NCBI RefSeq assembly: GCF_900163965.1
Contig: NZ_FULE01000018.1
Location: 1 to 64,000 of the forward strand
Direction of reading: 5' to 3'
Source of the DNA: Vibrio ruber DSM 16370
GTDB lineage: Bacteria; Pseudomonadota; Gammaproteobacteria; Enterobacterales; Vibrionaceae
Length of the DNA: 64,000 nt
The translations under genes and the position numbers were made by a program. Positions 1 to 9,336 of this stretch are shown piece by piece. A model generated the notes under the pieces. That model was not told the origin of the DNA, searched no databases, and was given only the letters and a program-made list of their open reading frames with translations. Position 1 is the stretch's first letter. The number at the start of each line of letters is the position of its first letter.

Positions 1-233
<233 letters not shown>

Positions 234-422
234 GTTTGACCTCTTTACTTCACCGAATGAATCTATTCCTGTACTGGTAAAATCCAGTAGTGAACTCTTC
301 GATGAACGTAACTTTTTGTAAAGGCGGGAATTTTCGGCTTTTTTCTTGCCCGTAAAATGAAGATGCAGCTGGATTTATAGCAGTGATGATATAAATAATT
401 TTGCTATAAATAGAAAGTAAAG

Positions 423-456
423 AAAAAGGACTTAGATGAAAATCACCTAAGTCCTT
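423..456 (-). terminator. Rho-independent terminator downstream of tRNA-Ile2
   Basis: A perfect 10-bp stem, AAGGACTTAG/CTAAGTCCTT, flanks an 11-nt loop. On the minus strand it is followed by TTTTTCTTT. It lies directly behind the tRNA gene at 463-539. Confidence 0.8.
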
Positions 457-462
457 GATATA

Positions 463-539
463 TGGTGGGCCTTCCGGGACTTGAACCCAGGACCTGCCGA
501 TTATGAGTCGGATGCTCTAACCAACTGAGCTAAAGGCCC
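463..539 (-). tRNA. ileX: tRNA-Ile2 (anticodon CAT, expected lysidine-modified); tRNA-Met is the alternative
   Basis: On the minus strand this folds as a 77-nt cloverleaf including the encoded CCA. The acceptor stem GGGCCTT/AAGGCCC is perfect, the D-arm is GCTC..GAGC, the anticodon loop is CTCATAA and the T-arm contains GGTTCAAGTCC. A CAT anticodon is shared by Met and Ile2 tRNAs. I prefer Ile2 because E. coli ileX sits at the same place beside rpoD, and because the acceptor resembles ileX more than metT. The base of the anticodon stem (27-43) appears to be a T-C mismatch. Confidence 0.85.
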
Positions 540-634
540 CTTAAGACGGACGATTATAGGGGATACGCCTGATGCTGTCTAGCCTCAATGATACCTAAAT
601 ATGCTTATAATTTATTCACTTAAATCACAGGTAA

Positions 635-662
635 GAAAAAAGGTGAGCATTTGCTCACCTTT
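635..662 (-). terminator. Terminator of the rpsU-yqeY-dnaG-rpoD operon
   Basis: On the minus strand, AGGTGAGC-AAAT-GCTCACCT is followed by TTTTTT. It starts about 20 nt after the rpoD stop codon. Confidence 0.88.
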
Positions 663-683
663 CGTTCATTAGATTGAATCAGA

Positions 684-2582
684 CTACTCATCCAAGAAGC
701 TACGGAGTGTTTCTGAGCGACTTGGGTGACGCAATTTACGTAACGCCTTGGCTTCAATTTGACGAATCCGTTCCCGGGTAACATCAAACTGTTTGCCTAC
801 TTCTTCAAGAGTGTGGTCTGTGTTCATGTCGATACCGAAGCGCATCCGCAGTACTTTTGCTTCGCGAGGGGTCAGACCTGCCAGAACATCACGCGTTGCA
901 GCTTTTAAGCTGGTCGCAGTGGCTGAGTCAATAGGTAGATCCAGCGTGGTATCTTCAATAAAATCACCCAGATGCGAATCTTCGTCGTCACCGATTGGTG
1001 TCTCCATTGAGATTGGCTCTTTGGCAATTTTCAGTACTTTGCGGATTTTGTCTTCCGGCATTTGCATTCGCTCTGCCAATTCTTCCGGTAGCGGCTCACG
1101 ACCCATTTCCTGAAGCATTTGACGAGAGATCCGATTCAACTTATTGATGGTTTCAATCATATGTACCGGAATACGAATCGTCCGTGCCTGATCCGCAATC
1201 GAGCGAGTAATTGCCTGACGAATCCACCATGTTGCGTAAGTTGAGAATTTGTAACCACGACGGTATTCAAATTTATCAACGGCTTTCATCAGACCGATAT
1301 TTCCTTCCTGAATTAAATCAAGGAATTGCAGACCTCGGTTGGTATATTTCTTCGCGATTGAAATAACCAGACGTAAGTTCGCTTCAACCATCTCTTTCTT
1401 GGCTCGACGCGCTTTCGCTTCACCGATAGACATACGACGGCTGATATCTTTAATCCGAACGACACTTAAAGATGTTTCTTCTTCAATGGCTTTGAGTTTT
1501 TGAATCGAACGGCGGATGTCTTCTTCGCTCTTACGAATTTTATCAACATAAGGTTTGTCAGAGGCTAAGACAGTATCCAACCAGTTCTCGTCAGACTCAT
1601 GGCCGGTAAATGCAGCAATAAAGGCTTTCTTCGGCATTTTGGCATGTTCAACGACATGCTTCATGATTAAGCGTTCTTGCGTTTTTACCCGATCCATTGA
1701 ACCACGAAGTGTTTCAACCAGATTATCAAACTGTTTTGGTGTCAGACGAAACTCACGGAAAGCATCCAAAACAAGGTCTGATGCTTGGGATGTTTGTTCG
1801 TTAGACTCTCCGAACTCATTTAGTGCTAACTGATAATCGCGATATTTGTTACGAAGATTATTGAATTTCTCTTGTGCTAGCTCAGGGTCGATACCGACAT
1901 CATCGTCACTATCATCGTCATCACTGTTGCTATCACTTTCTTCTTCGTCTTCATCATCTTCCTCATCGTCTTTATTCTTGGACGAAAGAGGCATATCTTC
2001 ATCTTCCAGATCCGCACCCGTCAGTTCTGAACCGATGTGAGTTGCAGTTGGTGATGTTGTTTCATCAGCATCTGGGTCGACAAAACCTGAAATCAAATCG
2101 GTCAGTCTTAACTCTTCAGTTTCAACTCTGTCGAATTGTTCAAGGATATAAGGAATGGTTCCCGGATATTCGGCAACAGCGCTTTGAACTTGGTTGATAC
2201 CTTCTTCAATGCGCTTTGCAATATCGATTTCACCTTCACGAGTGAGAAGCTCGACGGTTCCCATTTCACGCATATACATGCGGACAGGGTCTGTCGTACG
2301 ACCAATTTCACTTTCAACACTGGACAGAGCTGCTGCGGCTGCTTCTGCAACATCTTCATCCGTAATGTTCGTATCATCGTTCAGTGCCAGATCATCGGCA
2401 TCAGGTGCGGTTTCTACCACCTTGATACCCATGTCATTAATCATCTGAATAATGTCTTCTACCTGCTCGGAATCTACAATTTCTGCAGGGAGGTGGTCAT
2501 TGACTTCAGCGTAGGTCAGATAGCCTTGTTCTTTGCCTTTGAGGACAAGTGATTTAAGCTGTGACTGCGGATTTTGATCCAT
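684..2582 (-). CDS. rpoD: RNA polymerase primary sigma factor sigma-70
   Basis: Housekeeping sigma factor that directs core RNA polymerase to -35/-10 promoters. The 632-aa product has region 1.1 (about residues 1-80), region 1.2 around [11 protein letters not shown] (98-108), and the non-essential insertion with a very acidic run of Asp/Glu at about 205-230. Region 2 follows ([26 protein letters not shown], then [10 protein letters not shown]), then regions 3 and 4, ending in the helix-turn-helix [18 protein letters not shown]. It is slightly longer than the 613-aa E. coli protein because of the acidic insertion. It is the last gene of the macromolecular synthesis operon, 99 bp behind dnaG, and a terminator follows. 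Confidence 0.98.
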   Translation of the reverse strand: MDQNPQSQLKSLVLKGKEQGYLTYAEVNDHLPAEIVDSEQVEDIIQMINDMGIKVVETAPDADDLALNDDTNITDEDVAEAAAAALSSVESEIGRTTDPVRMYMREMGTVELLTREGEIDIAKRIEEGINQVQSAVAEYPGTIPYILEQFDRVETEELRLTDLISGFVDPDADETTSPTATHIGSELTGADLEDEDMPLSSKNKDDEEDDEDEEESDSNSDDDDSDDDVGIDPELAQEKFNNLRNKYRDYQLALNEFGESNEQTSQASDLVLDAFREFRLTPKQFDNLVETLRGSMDRVKTQERLIMKHVVEHAKMPKKAFIAAFTGHESDENWLDTVLASDKPYVDKIRKSEEDIRRSIQKLKAIEEETSLSVVRIKDISRRMSIGEAKARRAKKEMVEANLRLVISIAKKYTNRGLQFLDLIQEGNIGLMKAVDKFEYRRGYKFSTYATWWIRQAITRSIADQARTIRIPVHMIETINKLNRISRQMLQEMGREPLPEELAERMQMPEDKIRKVLKIAKEPISMETPIGDDEDSHLGDFIEDTTLDLPIDSATATSLKAATRDVLAGLTPREAKVLRMRFGIDMNTDHTLEEVGKQFDVTRERIRQIEAKALRKLRHPSRSETLRSFLDE

Positions 2583-2681
2583 AGACGGTATCCAACTTCA
2601 TTTCTAGTGACGGAATTAGTATGCGAAATGCAAACCACGTATTCTAACAAATTAATCATTTGTTGGCTATAAATATAGGGA

Positions 2682-4448
2682 TTACGCTTTCAAATCTAGC
2701 ATCAACGCTAGCAGTTCCCTTTTCTCGTCAGCTGATAAACCAACGCTTCTTTCTTTTGCCTGCAGATTTTCAATTTGTTTTTCAACACACTGGGTAATAA
2801 TCTTATCCAATGAGTCTAAAAATATTTCTTCTTGATTGTCTTCTACGAGTGGGATATCCCAACTAGCGAGACGTGACAGAAGAGGTTCATGTTGATGGCC
2901 TCGCCAGTTTTCAAGTAGCTGACCTGTTGTTACATTGGGGTAATCTCGACATTTTTCAAGGACCTCAATAAATAAGCTCAAGCCGGGAATATCAAGTGCC
3001 GCAATACTTGAAAGATCCGGTACTCTATCAGCATAGTTCGGATTTTGTAGAAGCAAAGCGATAACTTCTCTCATTGGCGTCCGCTTCATTTCTGTCTGCC
3101 GACGGGGAGCTGATGTTTGTTCCGAAGTTTGTTTTTTATTCAATGTCGATTGAATTGCATTTGCACTGAGACCGGTGCGCAATGACAATTCTTCCCACAG
3201 ATAAATTTTCAGTGCCTCATCTTGAACCTGATTAATTAAAGGTTCGGCCAGATGGACAACCCGAAAACGACCTTCCCGACTGCTGTTGTCAACGACACGT
3301 GCCATTAATCCCTGAAACAGAAAGTCAGAGAAGGACATCGATTGCTGAACTTGACGTTCGAATGCTTCTGTACCGTTTTGACGGATATATGAGTCGGGAT
3401 CTTCTTTATCCGGTAAAAACATAAATTTCAGCGTTTTATTACCACTGACGAGCGAAAGCGCATTCTCTAATGCACGCCATGCTGCTTGCCGGCCGGCATT
3501 ATCACCATCATAACAGCAAACGACAGCATTGGTTTGCCGGAAAAGCACCTGTAAATGGTCGTTGGTGGTTGATGTTCCCAAAGACGCAACGGCATAATCA
3601 ACGCCATACTGAGCCAGCGCTACGACATCCATGTAACCTTCAGTCACCAGAATTTGTGGCGGCTCACGATGTGCCTGAAGGACTTCGTATAAACCGTATA
3701 ACTCTTTTCCTTTATGGAAAATATCGGTTTCCGGTGAGTTGAGATACTTGGGTGTTCCGTCTCCGAGGACTCGTCCCCCGAAGCCAATCACACGGCCACG
3801 GCGATCCCGGATGGGGAACATAACTCGTCCCCGAAAACGGTCATAGCGACGCCCGTTGTCATTCTCAACCAACATTCCTGCAGCCGTGAGCATCTGCTCT
3901 GCTTCCGGCGTGCGGGAAAAATTTTTATGAACCAGATCCCACTCATCCGCGACATAACCGATTCCAAACTTTTGGACGATTTCTTTCGACAGCCCACGAT
4001 TTTTTAAATAATCGATTGCGACTTTACTGCCCGGATGTCTGAGTTGATGACGGTAAAACTGAGCAATTTGTTCCATGAGATCATACAAGGTGCGCTTTTG
4101 TTCTTTGCGCGCCTGTGACTTTTGGGCATCGAACGGTGTCGCACCTTTTTCTCTCGGAACTTCTAATCCAAGTAAGCCTGCCAGTTCTTCTATAGCTTCG
4201 ACGAACTCTAAACGTTCGTATTCCATCATGAAGTCAATGGCATTCCCATGCACACCACAACCAAAACAATGGTAGAACTGTTTGTCCTGACTGACACTAA
4301 AGGATGGCGTTTTTTCATTGTGAAAAGGGCAGCAAGCACTGTAGTTCTTGCCCTTCTTTTTAAGTTTGACGCGAGCGTCGATAACATCGACGATATCTAG
4401 TCGAGCGAGTAAATCATTGATGAAATTTCGAGGAATATACCCAGCCAT
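2682..4448 (-). CDS. dnaG: DNA primase
   Basis: Synthesises RNA primers for replication at the fork, recruited by the DnaB helicase. The 588-aa protein has the N-terminal CHC2 zinc-binding domain (CPFHNEKTPSFSV near 41, then HCFGCGVHG), and the catalytic core with a Toprim motif (VTEGYMDVVALAQYG, then CYDGDNAGR). The C-terminal helicase-binding domain is more variable and Gln/Glu rich. It lies between yqeY and rpoD, the usual Vibrio version of the macromolecular synthesis operon. A hairpin upstream may adjust its expression relative to rpsU and yqeY. Confidence 0.98.
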   Translation of the reverse strand: MAGYIPRNFINDLLARLDIVDVIDARVKLKKKGKNYSACCPFHNEKTPSFSVSQDKQFYHCFGCGVHGNAIDFMMEYERLEFVEAIEELAGLLGLEVPREKGATPFDAQKSQARKEQKRTLYDLMEQIAQFYRHQLRHPGSKVAIDYLKNRGLSKEIVQKFGIGYVADEWDLVHKNFSRTPEAEQMLTAAGMLVENDNGRRYDRFRGRVMFPIRDRRGRVIGFGGRVLGDGTPKYLNSPETDIFHKGKELYGLYEVLQAHREPPQILVTEGYMDVVALAQYGVDYAVASLGTSTTNDHLQVLFRQTNAVVCCYDGDNAGRQAAWRALENALSLVSGNKTLKFMFLPDKEDPDSYIRQNGTEAFERQVQQSMSFSDFLFQGLMARVVDNSSREGRFRVVHLAEPLINQVQDEALKIYLWEELSLRTGLSANAIQSTLNKKQTSEQTSAPRRQTEMKRTPMREVIALLLQNPNYADRVPDLSSIAALDIPGLSLFIEVLEKCRDYPNVTTGQLLENWRGHQHEPLLSRLASWDIPLVEDNQEEIFLDSLDKIITQCVEKQIENLQAKERSVGLSADEKRELLALMLDLKA

Positions 4449-4507
4449 AAGACCTGATAGCCAATATTACTATGGATAGCTAATTTACATGTTAGCGCGT
4501 ATACAAA

Positions 4508-4538
4508 CAAGCCGTGCCATATAGAATAGCACGGCTTG
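4508..4538 (-). terminator. Intra-operon hairpin between yqeY and dnaG
   Basis: A perfect 10-bp stem CAAGCCGTGC/GCACGGCTTG encloses an 11-nt loop and is followed on the minus strand by TTTGTAT. The weak T-run suggests a partial terminator or processing site. E. coli has a comparable attenuating terminator between rpsU and dnaG. Confidence 0.6.
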
Positions 4539-4555
4539 ATGTTTAGAGGAGTGGG

Positions 4556-4999
4556 TTAAGTGAGCTTGCTTTTAACTAAACCGCTGACTTTTCCCATATC
4601 TGCACGCCCTTGAATTTGCGGTCTCAATACAGCCATGACGTTACCCATATCCTGCATACCTTGGGCACCGGAAGCGGTAATTGCGTCATCAATGAGTTGC
4701 AACACTTCATCGTCAGTTAATGGTTGAGGCATGAATTCCTCAAGCACTGTGATTTCGTTGCTTTCCGCATCTGCTAAGTCTTGTCGTCCCGCAGATTCAT
4801 ACTGTGCGACAGAATCGCGACGTTGTTTGACCATTTTTGTCAGAACGGCAACGATTTCATCATCGCTTAGCGTAATCCGCTCGTCGACTTCACGTTGTTT
4901 AATTGCTGACATGGCTAAACGGATAGTGCCAAGGCGGATTTTGTCCTTGGCTTTCATCGCAAGTTTTTGCTCTTCTTTGAGTTTGTCAATCAGAGCCAT
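4556..4999 (-). CDS. yqeY: GatB/YqeY domain protein
   Basis: Small 147-aa cytoplasmic protein homologous to the tRNA-binding tail of the GatB amidotransferase subunit. The free-standing form has no settled function. It is recognised from the start MALIDKLKEEQKLAMKAKDK, the central IKQREVDERI and the C-terminal GRADMGKVSGLVKSKL, the YqeY signature. It sits 26 bp behind rpsU and shares that operon. The SD-like AAGGAATG just upstream supports the start. Confidence 0.93.
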   Translation of the reverse strand: MALIDKLKEEQKLAMKAKDKIRLGTIRLAMSAIKQREVDERITLSDDEIVAVLTKMVKQRRDSVAQYESAGRQDLADAESNEITVLEEFMPQPLTDDEVLQLIDDAITASGAQGMQDMGNVMAVLRPQIQGRADMGKVSGLVKSKLT

Positions 5000-5025
5000 A
5001 ACTCATTCCTTCCGAAGGAGTTATA

Positions 5026-5241
5026 TTAGTACAGGCGAACGCGACGAGCGTTTTCGCGAGCTAGCTTCTTAGCATGACGCTTTTGAGCTGCTGCTTTAGC
5101 GCGTTTGCGAACAGTGGTTGGTTTTTCATAGTGCTCACGACGACGCACTTCAGAAAGAATACCTGCTTTTTCACAAGAGCGCTTGAAACGACGCAGAGCG
5201 ACGTCGAACGGTTCGTTTTCACGTACTTTAACTACTGGCAT
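5026..5241 (-). CDS. rpsU: 30S ribosomal protein S21
   Basis: Small-subunit protein involved in translation initiation. The product is 71 aa, the normal length, starting [21 protein letters not shown], with a basic Arg/Lys/Ala-rich tail ending RRVRLY. It is the first gene of the rpsU-yqeY-dnaG-rpoD operon. A strong ribosome binding site (GAGGTGAAAGG) precedes the ATG. Its promoter should lie in the 223-bp divergent gap shared with tsaD. I saw no convincing LexA box there, unlike E. coli. Confidence 0.98.
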
Positions 5242-5464
5242 ATGCCTTTCACCTCAGGGGATATTCGTTAACGCTGGTCTCGCTTAGTCGGAACGTTTCC
5301 GGTACTTGCCAGCACAATCAAAAATGGTGCGGAATTTTAATCCGAATGGAAAGGCTTTGTAAAGTATTTTATGGATGAATCTCTGTACAAAGTTTGTCTG
5401 TCATCTGAAGGCAGGGTAACATGGCGTCAATTTTGATGTCGAGATGGATGTTTTCCGGAAAATT

Positions 5465-6484
5465 ATGCGTGTATTAGGTATTGAAACCTCTTGTGATGAG
5501 ACGGGAATTGCGATTTACGATGATGAACAGGGCTTACTGGCTCATCAACTGTACAGTCAGATAAAACTTCACGCCGATTATGGTGGTGTTGTCCCGGAGC
5601 TTGCTTCAAGGGATCACGTTAAAAAAACGATTCCTCTGATTCAGGCTGCAATGGCACAGGCTGATTGTCGTCCGGAAGATATTGATGGTGTCGCTTATAC
5701 CGCAGGTCCGGGCTTGGTTGGTGCTTTGCTGGTTGGTGCCACAATTGGTCGCAGCCTTGCTTATGCCTGGAATGTACCGGCAATTCCTGTTCATCATATG
5801 GAAGGACATTTGCTGGCACCTATGCTTGAGGATAATCCGCCTGAATTTCCTTTTGTTGCCGTTTTGGTCTCGGGTGGGCATACCATGATTGTTGAAGTTC
5901 AAGGGATTGGTGCATATCGGATTCTCGGTGAGTCGATTGACGATGCCGCCGGAGAAGCCTTCGATAAGACGGCAAAATTAATGGGGTTGGATTATCCGGG
6001 CGGGCCGTTACTGGCGCGTTTGGCAGAAAAAGGCACGCAAGGACGATTTCGTTTTCCTCGCCCGATGACTGATCGGCCGGGATTGGATATGAGCTTTTCC
6101 GGATTAAAAACGTTTGCCGCCAATACGATTGCCGCTCATGGTGATGATGAGCAGACGCGTGCGGATATCGCTTACGCTTTTCAGGAAGCGGTGTGTGATA
6201 CATTGGTGATCAAATGTCGTCGGGCACTGGAACAAACCGGATTAAAGCGCATTGTGATTGCCGGTGGGGTGAGTGCCAATCAACGATTGAGAGCTGATTT
6301 AGCCCAGTTAGCGCAGAAAGTCGGTGGTGCGGTTTATTATCCGCGAACTGAATTTTGTACTGATAACGGGGCAATGATTGCTTATGCCGGTATGCAACGC
6401 TTCAAAAATGGTGAAGTATCCGGTCTCGCTGTTCAGGCGACACCCCGCTGGCCAATTGATCAGCTTCAGGCGGTTCGTTCCTGA
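5465..6484 (+). CDS. tsaD: tRNA N6-threonylcarbamoyladenosine transferase subunit TsaD
   Basis: Transfers the threonylcarbamoyl group to A37 of ANN-decoding tRNAs, together with TsaB and TsaE. The start chosen gives [16 protein letters not shown], matching the E. coli N-terminus; an in-frame ATG at 5444 would add seven unconserved residues. The product is 339 aa. Metal and nucleotide motifs are present: [31 protein letters not shown] and [11 protein letters not shown]. The gene is divergent from rpsU, the conserved arrangement in gamma-proteobacteria. Confidence 0.96.
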   Translation: MRVLGIETSCDETGIAIYDDEQGLLAHQLYSQIKLHADYGGVVPELASRDHVKKTIPLIQAAMAQADCRPEDIDGVAYTAGPGLVGALLVGATIGRSLAYAWNVPAIPVHHMEGHLLAPMLEDNPPEFPFVAVLVSGGHTMIVEVQGIGAYRILGESIDDAAGEAFDKTAKLMGLDYPGGPLLARLAEKGTQGRFRFPRPMTDRPGLDMSFSGLKTFAANTIAAHGDDEQTRADIAYAFQEAVCDTLVIKCRRALEQTGLKRIVIAGGVSANQRLRADLAQLAQKVGGAVYYPRTEFCTDNGAMIAYAGMQRFKNGEVSGLAVQATPRWPIDQLQAVRS

Positions 6485-6649
6485 ATTTAATTCCCAATCA
6501 AAGTTGCAGTAGCCCATGTGTTAGCTCAACTGGTGTGGTTGCCGGGTTAGATTGAGATGACATGGACTATTGTTCTGGTGCTGGTCATTAAAAACAAAGT
6601 CCTCAATAAAAATAAATAGTACGAATTATGATGGAAGGTCTTCAAACGG

Positions 6650-7471
6650 ATGAAATCATTTACAGTTAACGGTCAAACAATGCGTTATCAAGATGTCGGA
6701 ACGGGCGAGGTATTGCTGTTCGGTCATAGTTACCTCTGGAATAGCCAAATGTGGCAACCACAAGTAGCAGCGTTGAGTCAGAATTATCGGTGTATCGTTC
6801 CTGATTTGTGGTCGCACGGTCAGTCTGATGCTGCCCCTGACACGATGCATTCACTGAAAGATTATGCCGGGCATATGTTGGCGCTTATGGATCATCTTGC
6901 CATTGAATCATTTTCAGTCGTTGGACTGTCTGTCGGTGGCATGTGGGGAACTGAGCTGGCACTGCTTGCGCCTGAACGGATCAATGCACTGGTATTGATG
7001 GATACGTTTATCGGGCTTGAGCCTGAAGTGATGCACGCCAAATATTTTGCAATGCTCGATTCAGCAATTGCAACACAGTCTTTTCCTGAGCCGTTGATTC
7101 CTCAAGTTGTACCGATGTTTTTCTCCGACAATGCTTTACAGCAAACACCAGAGCCCGACTTTGTCACTACGTTTCGAACATTTTTGACCGAAACCTCGGG
7201 TTCGCAGGTTGCAGAAATGGGGAGAATCGGCAAGCTCGTGTTTGGTCGCCGGGATCTGATCGATGAAATCGATGGTTTGAATCTGCCAGTATTAATTATG
7301 GTCGGGGAGCAAGATAAACCCCGCCCGGTATTAGAGTCATATCTGATGCAGGATGCTATCGCAGGGAGTCAGCTGATTGTGATTCCTCAAGCCGGCCATA
7401 TCAGTAATCTGGAGCAACCTGAGTTCGTTACACAAGCGTTAGAGAATTTCTTCGAGACGCTTGCGCGTTAA
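6650..7471 (+). CDS. Alpha/beta hydrolase
   Basis: A 273-aa soluble alpha/beta-hydrolase-fold protein. The nucleophile elbow reads GLSVGG (about residue 91), the oxyanion segment is FGHSYLWNSQMW near the start, the acidic residue is probably in VGEQDKPRP and the catalytic histidine in AGHISN. There is no signal peptide. The fold is clear but the substrate is not; lactonases, esterases and haloperoxidase-like enzymes all share these motifs. It stands alone between tsaD and the convergent plsY, with a terminator behind it. Confidence 0.88.
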   Translation: MKSFTVNGQTMRYQDVGTGEVLLFGHSYLWNSQMWQPQVAALSQNYRCIVPDLWSHGQSDAAPDTMHSLKDYAGHMLALMDHLAIESFSVVGLSVGGMWGTELALLAPERINALVLMDTFIGLEPEVMHAKYFAMLDSAIATQSFPEPLIPQVVPMFFSDNALQQTPEPDFVTTFRTFLTETSGSQVAEMGRIGKLVFGRRDLIDEIDGLNLPVLIMVGEQDKPRPVLESYLMQDAIAGSQLIVIPQAGHISNLEQPEFVTQALENFFETLAR

Positions 7472-7523
7472 ATCGCCACCATTTTTCTACAGCCACATCA
7501 CTGAACTTGATCAATAAGAGGCC

Positions 7524-7549
7524 ATTGTCCGGGGACTTTGGCCTTTTAT
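7524..7549 (+). terminator. Terminator after the alpha/beta hydrolase
   Basis: The hairpin AGGCCA-tt-GTCC..GGAC-tt-TGGCCT is followed by TTTTATTATAG on the plus strand. It lies between convergent genes and may serve both, though the T-run is better on the plus strand. Confidence 0.65.
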
Positions 7550-7583
7550 TATAGAGCATCTTATTATAGAGCTCTTATTATAG
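7546..7583 (+). repeat. Short tandem repeat TTATTATAG(AGC), three units
   Basis: TTATTATAGAGC occurs at 7546-7557 and 7561-7572, and the truncated TTATTATAG at 7575-7583. It lies between the terminator and the plsY stop codon. Confidence 0.75.
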
Positions 7584-7592
7584 GGAACGGGG

Positions 7593-8183
7593 TCAGTTTT
7601 TTTCGCCGATTTTGGGTTCTGTACCATTGAACAGACGCCTAATATTCTCTTGATGTCGGAAAACAATCAAACAACACAACATGGCGACAGGCAGAGTGTA
7701 ACTGGGTTTGATCATCCAAGTATATAGTGGGGTGACGAATACGGTGATCAATGCCGCCAGCGAAGAATATCGGGACACCAGAAGCGTCATCAGCCATGTC
7801 GCCATCACCACGCCGGTTAAGTCCAGCCCTATCGGAGCAATTGCACCTAATGCGGTTGCGACGCCTTTTCCGCCTTTGAAATGGAAGAAAATCGGGTAAA
7901 TATGACCTAAACAGGCGGCAATTGCGATCACGCCAAGCAGAAAAGGCGTTACTCCTAAAAAGTAGCTTCCCCAGACAGGAATTGTGCCTTTCAGCATATC
8001 GCATAGCAGAACAATAACCGCTGCTTTTTTCCCGCCGACTCTTAAAACATTGGTTGCTCCCGGATTATGAGAACCGGACTCTCTGGGATCGGGCAGCCGG
8101 AACAGACGACACACGAGCACTGCACTTGAAATCGAGCCAAGCAGGTAAGCTGAGATAATGATCAAAAGTATCAATGGCGTCAT
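7593..8183 (-). CDS. plsY: Glycerol-3-phosphate acyltransferase PlsY
   Basis: Inner-membrane enzyme that acylates glycerol-3-phosphate with acyl-phosphate in phospholipid synthesis. The 196-aa protein is strongly hydrophobic with about five membrane segments. It carries the PlsY motifs [17 protein letters not shown] (residues about 36-52) and [14 protein letters not shown] (about 102-115). It is divergent from folB, the common gamma-proteobacterial arrangement. Confidence 0.96.
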   Translation of the reverse strand: MTPLILLIIISAYLLGSISSAVLVCRLFRLPDPRESGSHNPGATNVLRVGGKKAAVIVLLCDMLKGTIPVWGSYFLGVTPFLLGVIAIAACLGHIYPIFFHFKGGKGVATALGAIAPIGLDLTGVVMATWLMTLLVSRYSSLAALITVFVTPLYTWMIKPSYTLPVAMLCCLIVFRHQENIRRLFNGTEPKIGEKN

Positions 8184-8282
8184 TTGGGCCCTGAGTTGTC
8201 TGCAAGTTTAGTGTATGGTTATATCGATAAAAAATCTGTATTAATTTCGCATCTTGAAATCATTTAAGTATATGATAATCAC

Positions 8283-8316
8283 TATACCTAAGTCATCCCA
8301 ATGAGGCTTGGGTATA
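8283..8316 (+). repeat. Imperfect palindrome in the plsY-folB gap
   Basis: The arms TATACCTAAG and CTTGGGTATA (one G-T pair) enclose a 14-nt loop. There is no T-run, so it is not an obvious terminator. It resembles the dispersed TATACC-AAG palindromes that I recall from Vibrio intergenic regions. The rest of the 289-bp gap holds no recognisable gene; promoters for plsY and folB should be here. Confidence 0.5.
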
Positions 8317-8472
8317 TGCCAAAATGATCTTAAAATGCATTTTTGAGTAGATTATTTGTTGTGCATCTGATGATGCTTGTTTTCCGGGCATCGTTGAGGC
8401 CATATTGGGCGATATATAGGACGATTTTTATCTCGATGCAATATTGAGAATAGAAATGTGGTGAGATAATAG

Positions 8473-8826
8473 ATGGATAAAGTATTTATAGAACAGTTAG
8501 CTGTTGTCACAACGATCGGTGTTTATGATTGGGAGCAACAAATCAAACAGAAGCTCATTTTTGATATTGAAATGGCACATGATAATCGTCCGGCTGGGAA
8601 AAGTGATGATGTTACTGATGCGTTGGATTATGCGCAGGTAAGCCAACACATTATTCAATATGTTGAAAATGGAAGGTTTTTACTCATTGAGCGAGTGGCT
8701 GAAGAGGTCGCAAATTTGATCATGACGACTTTTGCTGTGCCTTGGATCCGGATCCGTCTGACAAAGCCGGGAGCTGTACCTCAGGCGTCAGGTGTCGGTG
8801 TGGTGATTGAAAGGGGACAGCTATGA
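8473..8826 (+). CDS. folB: Dihydroneopterin aldolase
   Basis: Converts dihydroneopterin to 6-hydroxymethyl-dihydropterin and glycolaldehyde in folate synthesis. The 117-aa protein begins MDKVFIEQLAVVTTIGVYDWEQ, where the glutamate of YDWE matches the pterin-anchoring region, and has the conserved VTDALDYAQV and LTKPGAVP segments. Its stop overlaps the folK start in an ATGA junction, so the two consecutive pathway steps are translationally coupled. Confidence 0.96.
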   Translation: MDKVFIEQLAVVTTIGVYDWEQQIKQKLIFDIEMAHDNRPAGKSDDVTDALDYAQVSQHIIQYVENGRFLLIERVAEEVANLIMTTFAVPWIRIRLTKPGAVPQASGVGVVIERGQL

Positions 8827-9326
8827 CGTTGGTTTATGTCGGTGTCGGTTCCAATATCGACCGACATAAGCATGTCGAGGTCGCTGTCAGTGAACTGAAA
8901 AAGTTGGGGGATCAACTGCGTCTTTCAACGATTTATGAATCACCGGCACAAGGGTTTCAGGGAGGGGCGTTTTTCAATTTAGTGATTGAAATGCAGACCG
9001 ATCTCTCATTGAGTGCTTTTGCCGCAATGCTCAAAGAAATCGAATTAAACTGGGGGCGTCAGCCCAATGCCCAAAAGTATCAGGATCGGACGTTAGATCT
9101 GGATATTATTTTATTTGGCGATGTCGTCAGCGCTGAAGCACCACAATTACCTCGTCAAGATATTTATCAATATCCGTTTGTGATTCAGCCGCTTTTTGAA
9201 CTGTGCCCTGATCTGTTATTGCCGGGGGACGGACGAAGTGTTCGGCAAATTTGGCTTAAGACTGACAATTTAGAAGTTTTGCAGCCTGTACAATTCTGGT
9301 TCTCTAAAACTGATTTTTCAATATAA
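8823..9326 (+). CDS. folK: 2-amino-4-hydroxy-6-hydroxymethyldihydropteridine pyrophosphokinase
   Basis: Transfers pyrophosphate from ATP to 6-hydroxymethyl-dihydropterin, the step after FolB. The product is 167 aa. The HPPK signature is present: VGVGSNIDRHKHV at the start, then GGAFFNLVIE, and the RTLDLDIILFGD motif whose two aspartates bind Mg-ATP. The start overlaps the folB stop by four bases, and uppP follows after 10 bp, so all three probably share a transcript. Confidence 0.96.
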   Translation: MTLVYVGVGSNIDRHKHVEVAVSELKKLGDQLRLSTIYESPAQGFQGGAFFNLVIEMQTDLSLSAFAAMLKEIELNWGRQPNAQKYQDRTLDLDIILFGDVVSAEAPQLPRQDIYQYPFVIQPLFELCPDLLLPGDGRSVRQIWLKTDNLEVLQPVQFWFSKTDFSI

Positions 9327-9336
9327 AGAGTAAATA

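Noticed and set aside
1846..2552. Several open frames on the plus strand opposite rpoD, including Ser-rich ones
   Set aside because: They mirror the acidic Asp/Glu repeat of sigma-70 on the other strand, with no SD or family motif.
5370..5405. Possible LexA box upstream of rpsU (CTGTACAAAGTTTGTC)
   Set aside because: The right half is TGTC rather than ACAG, so the palindrome fails.
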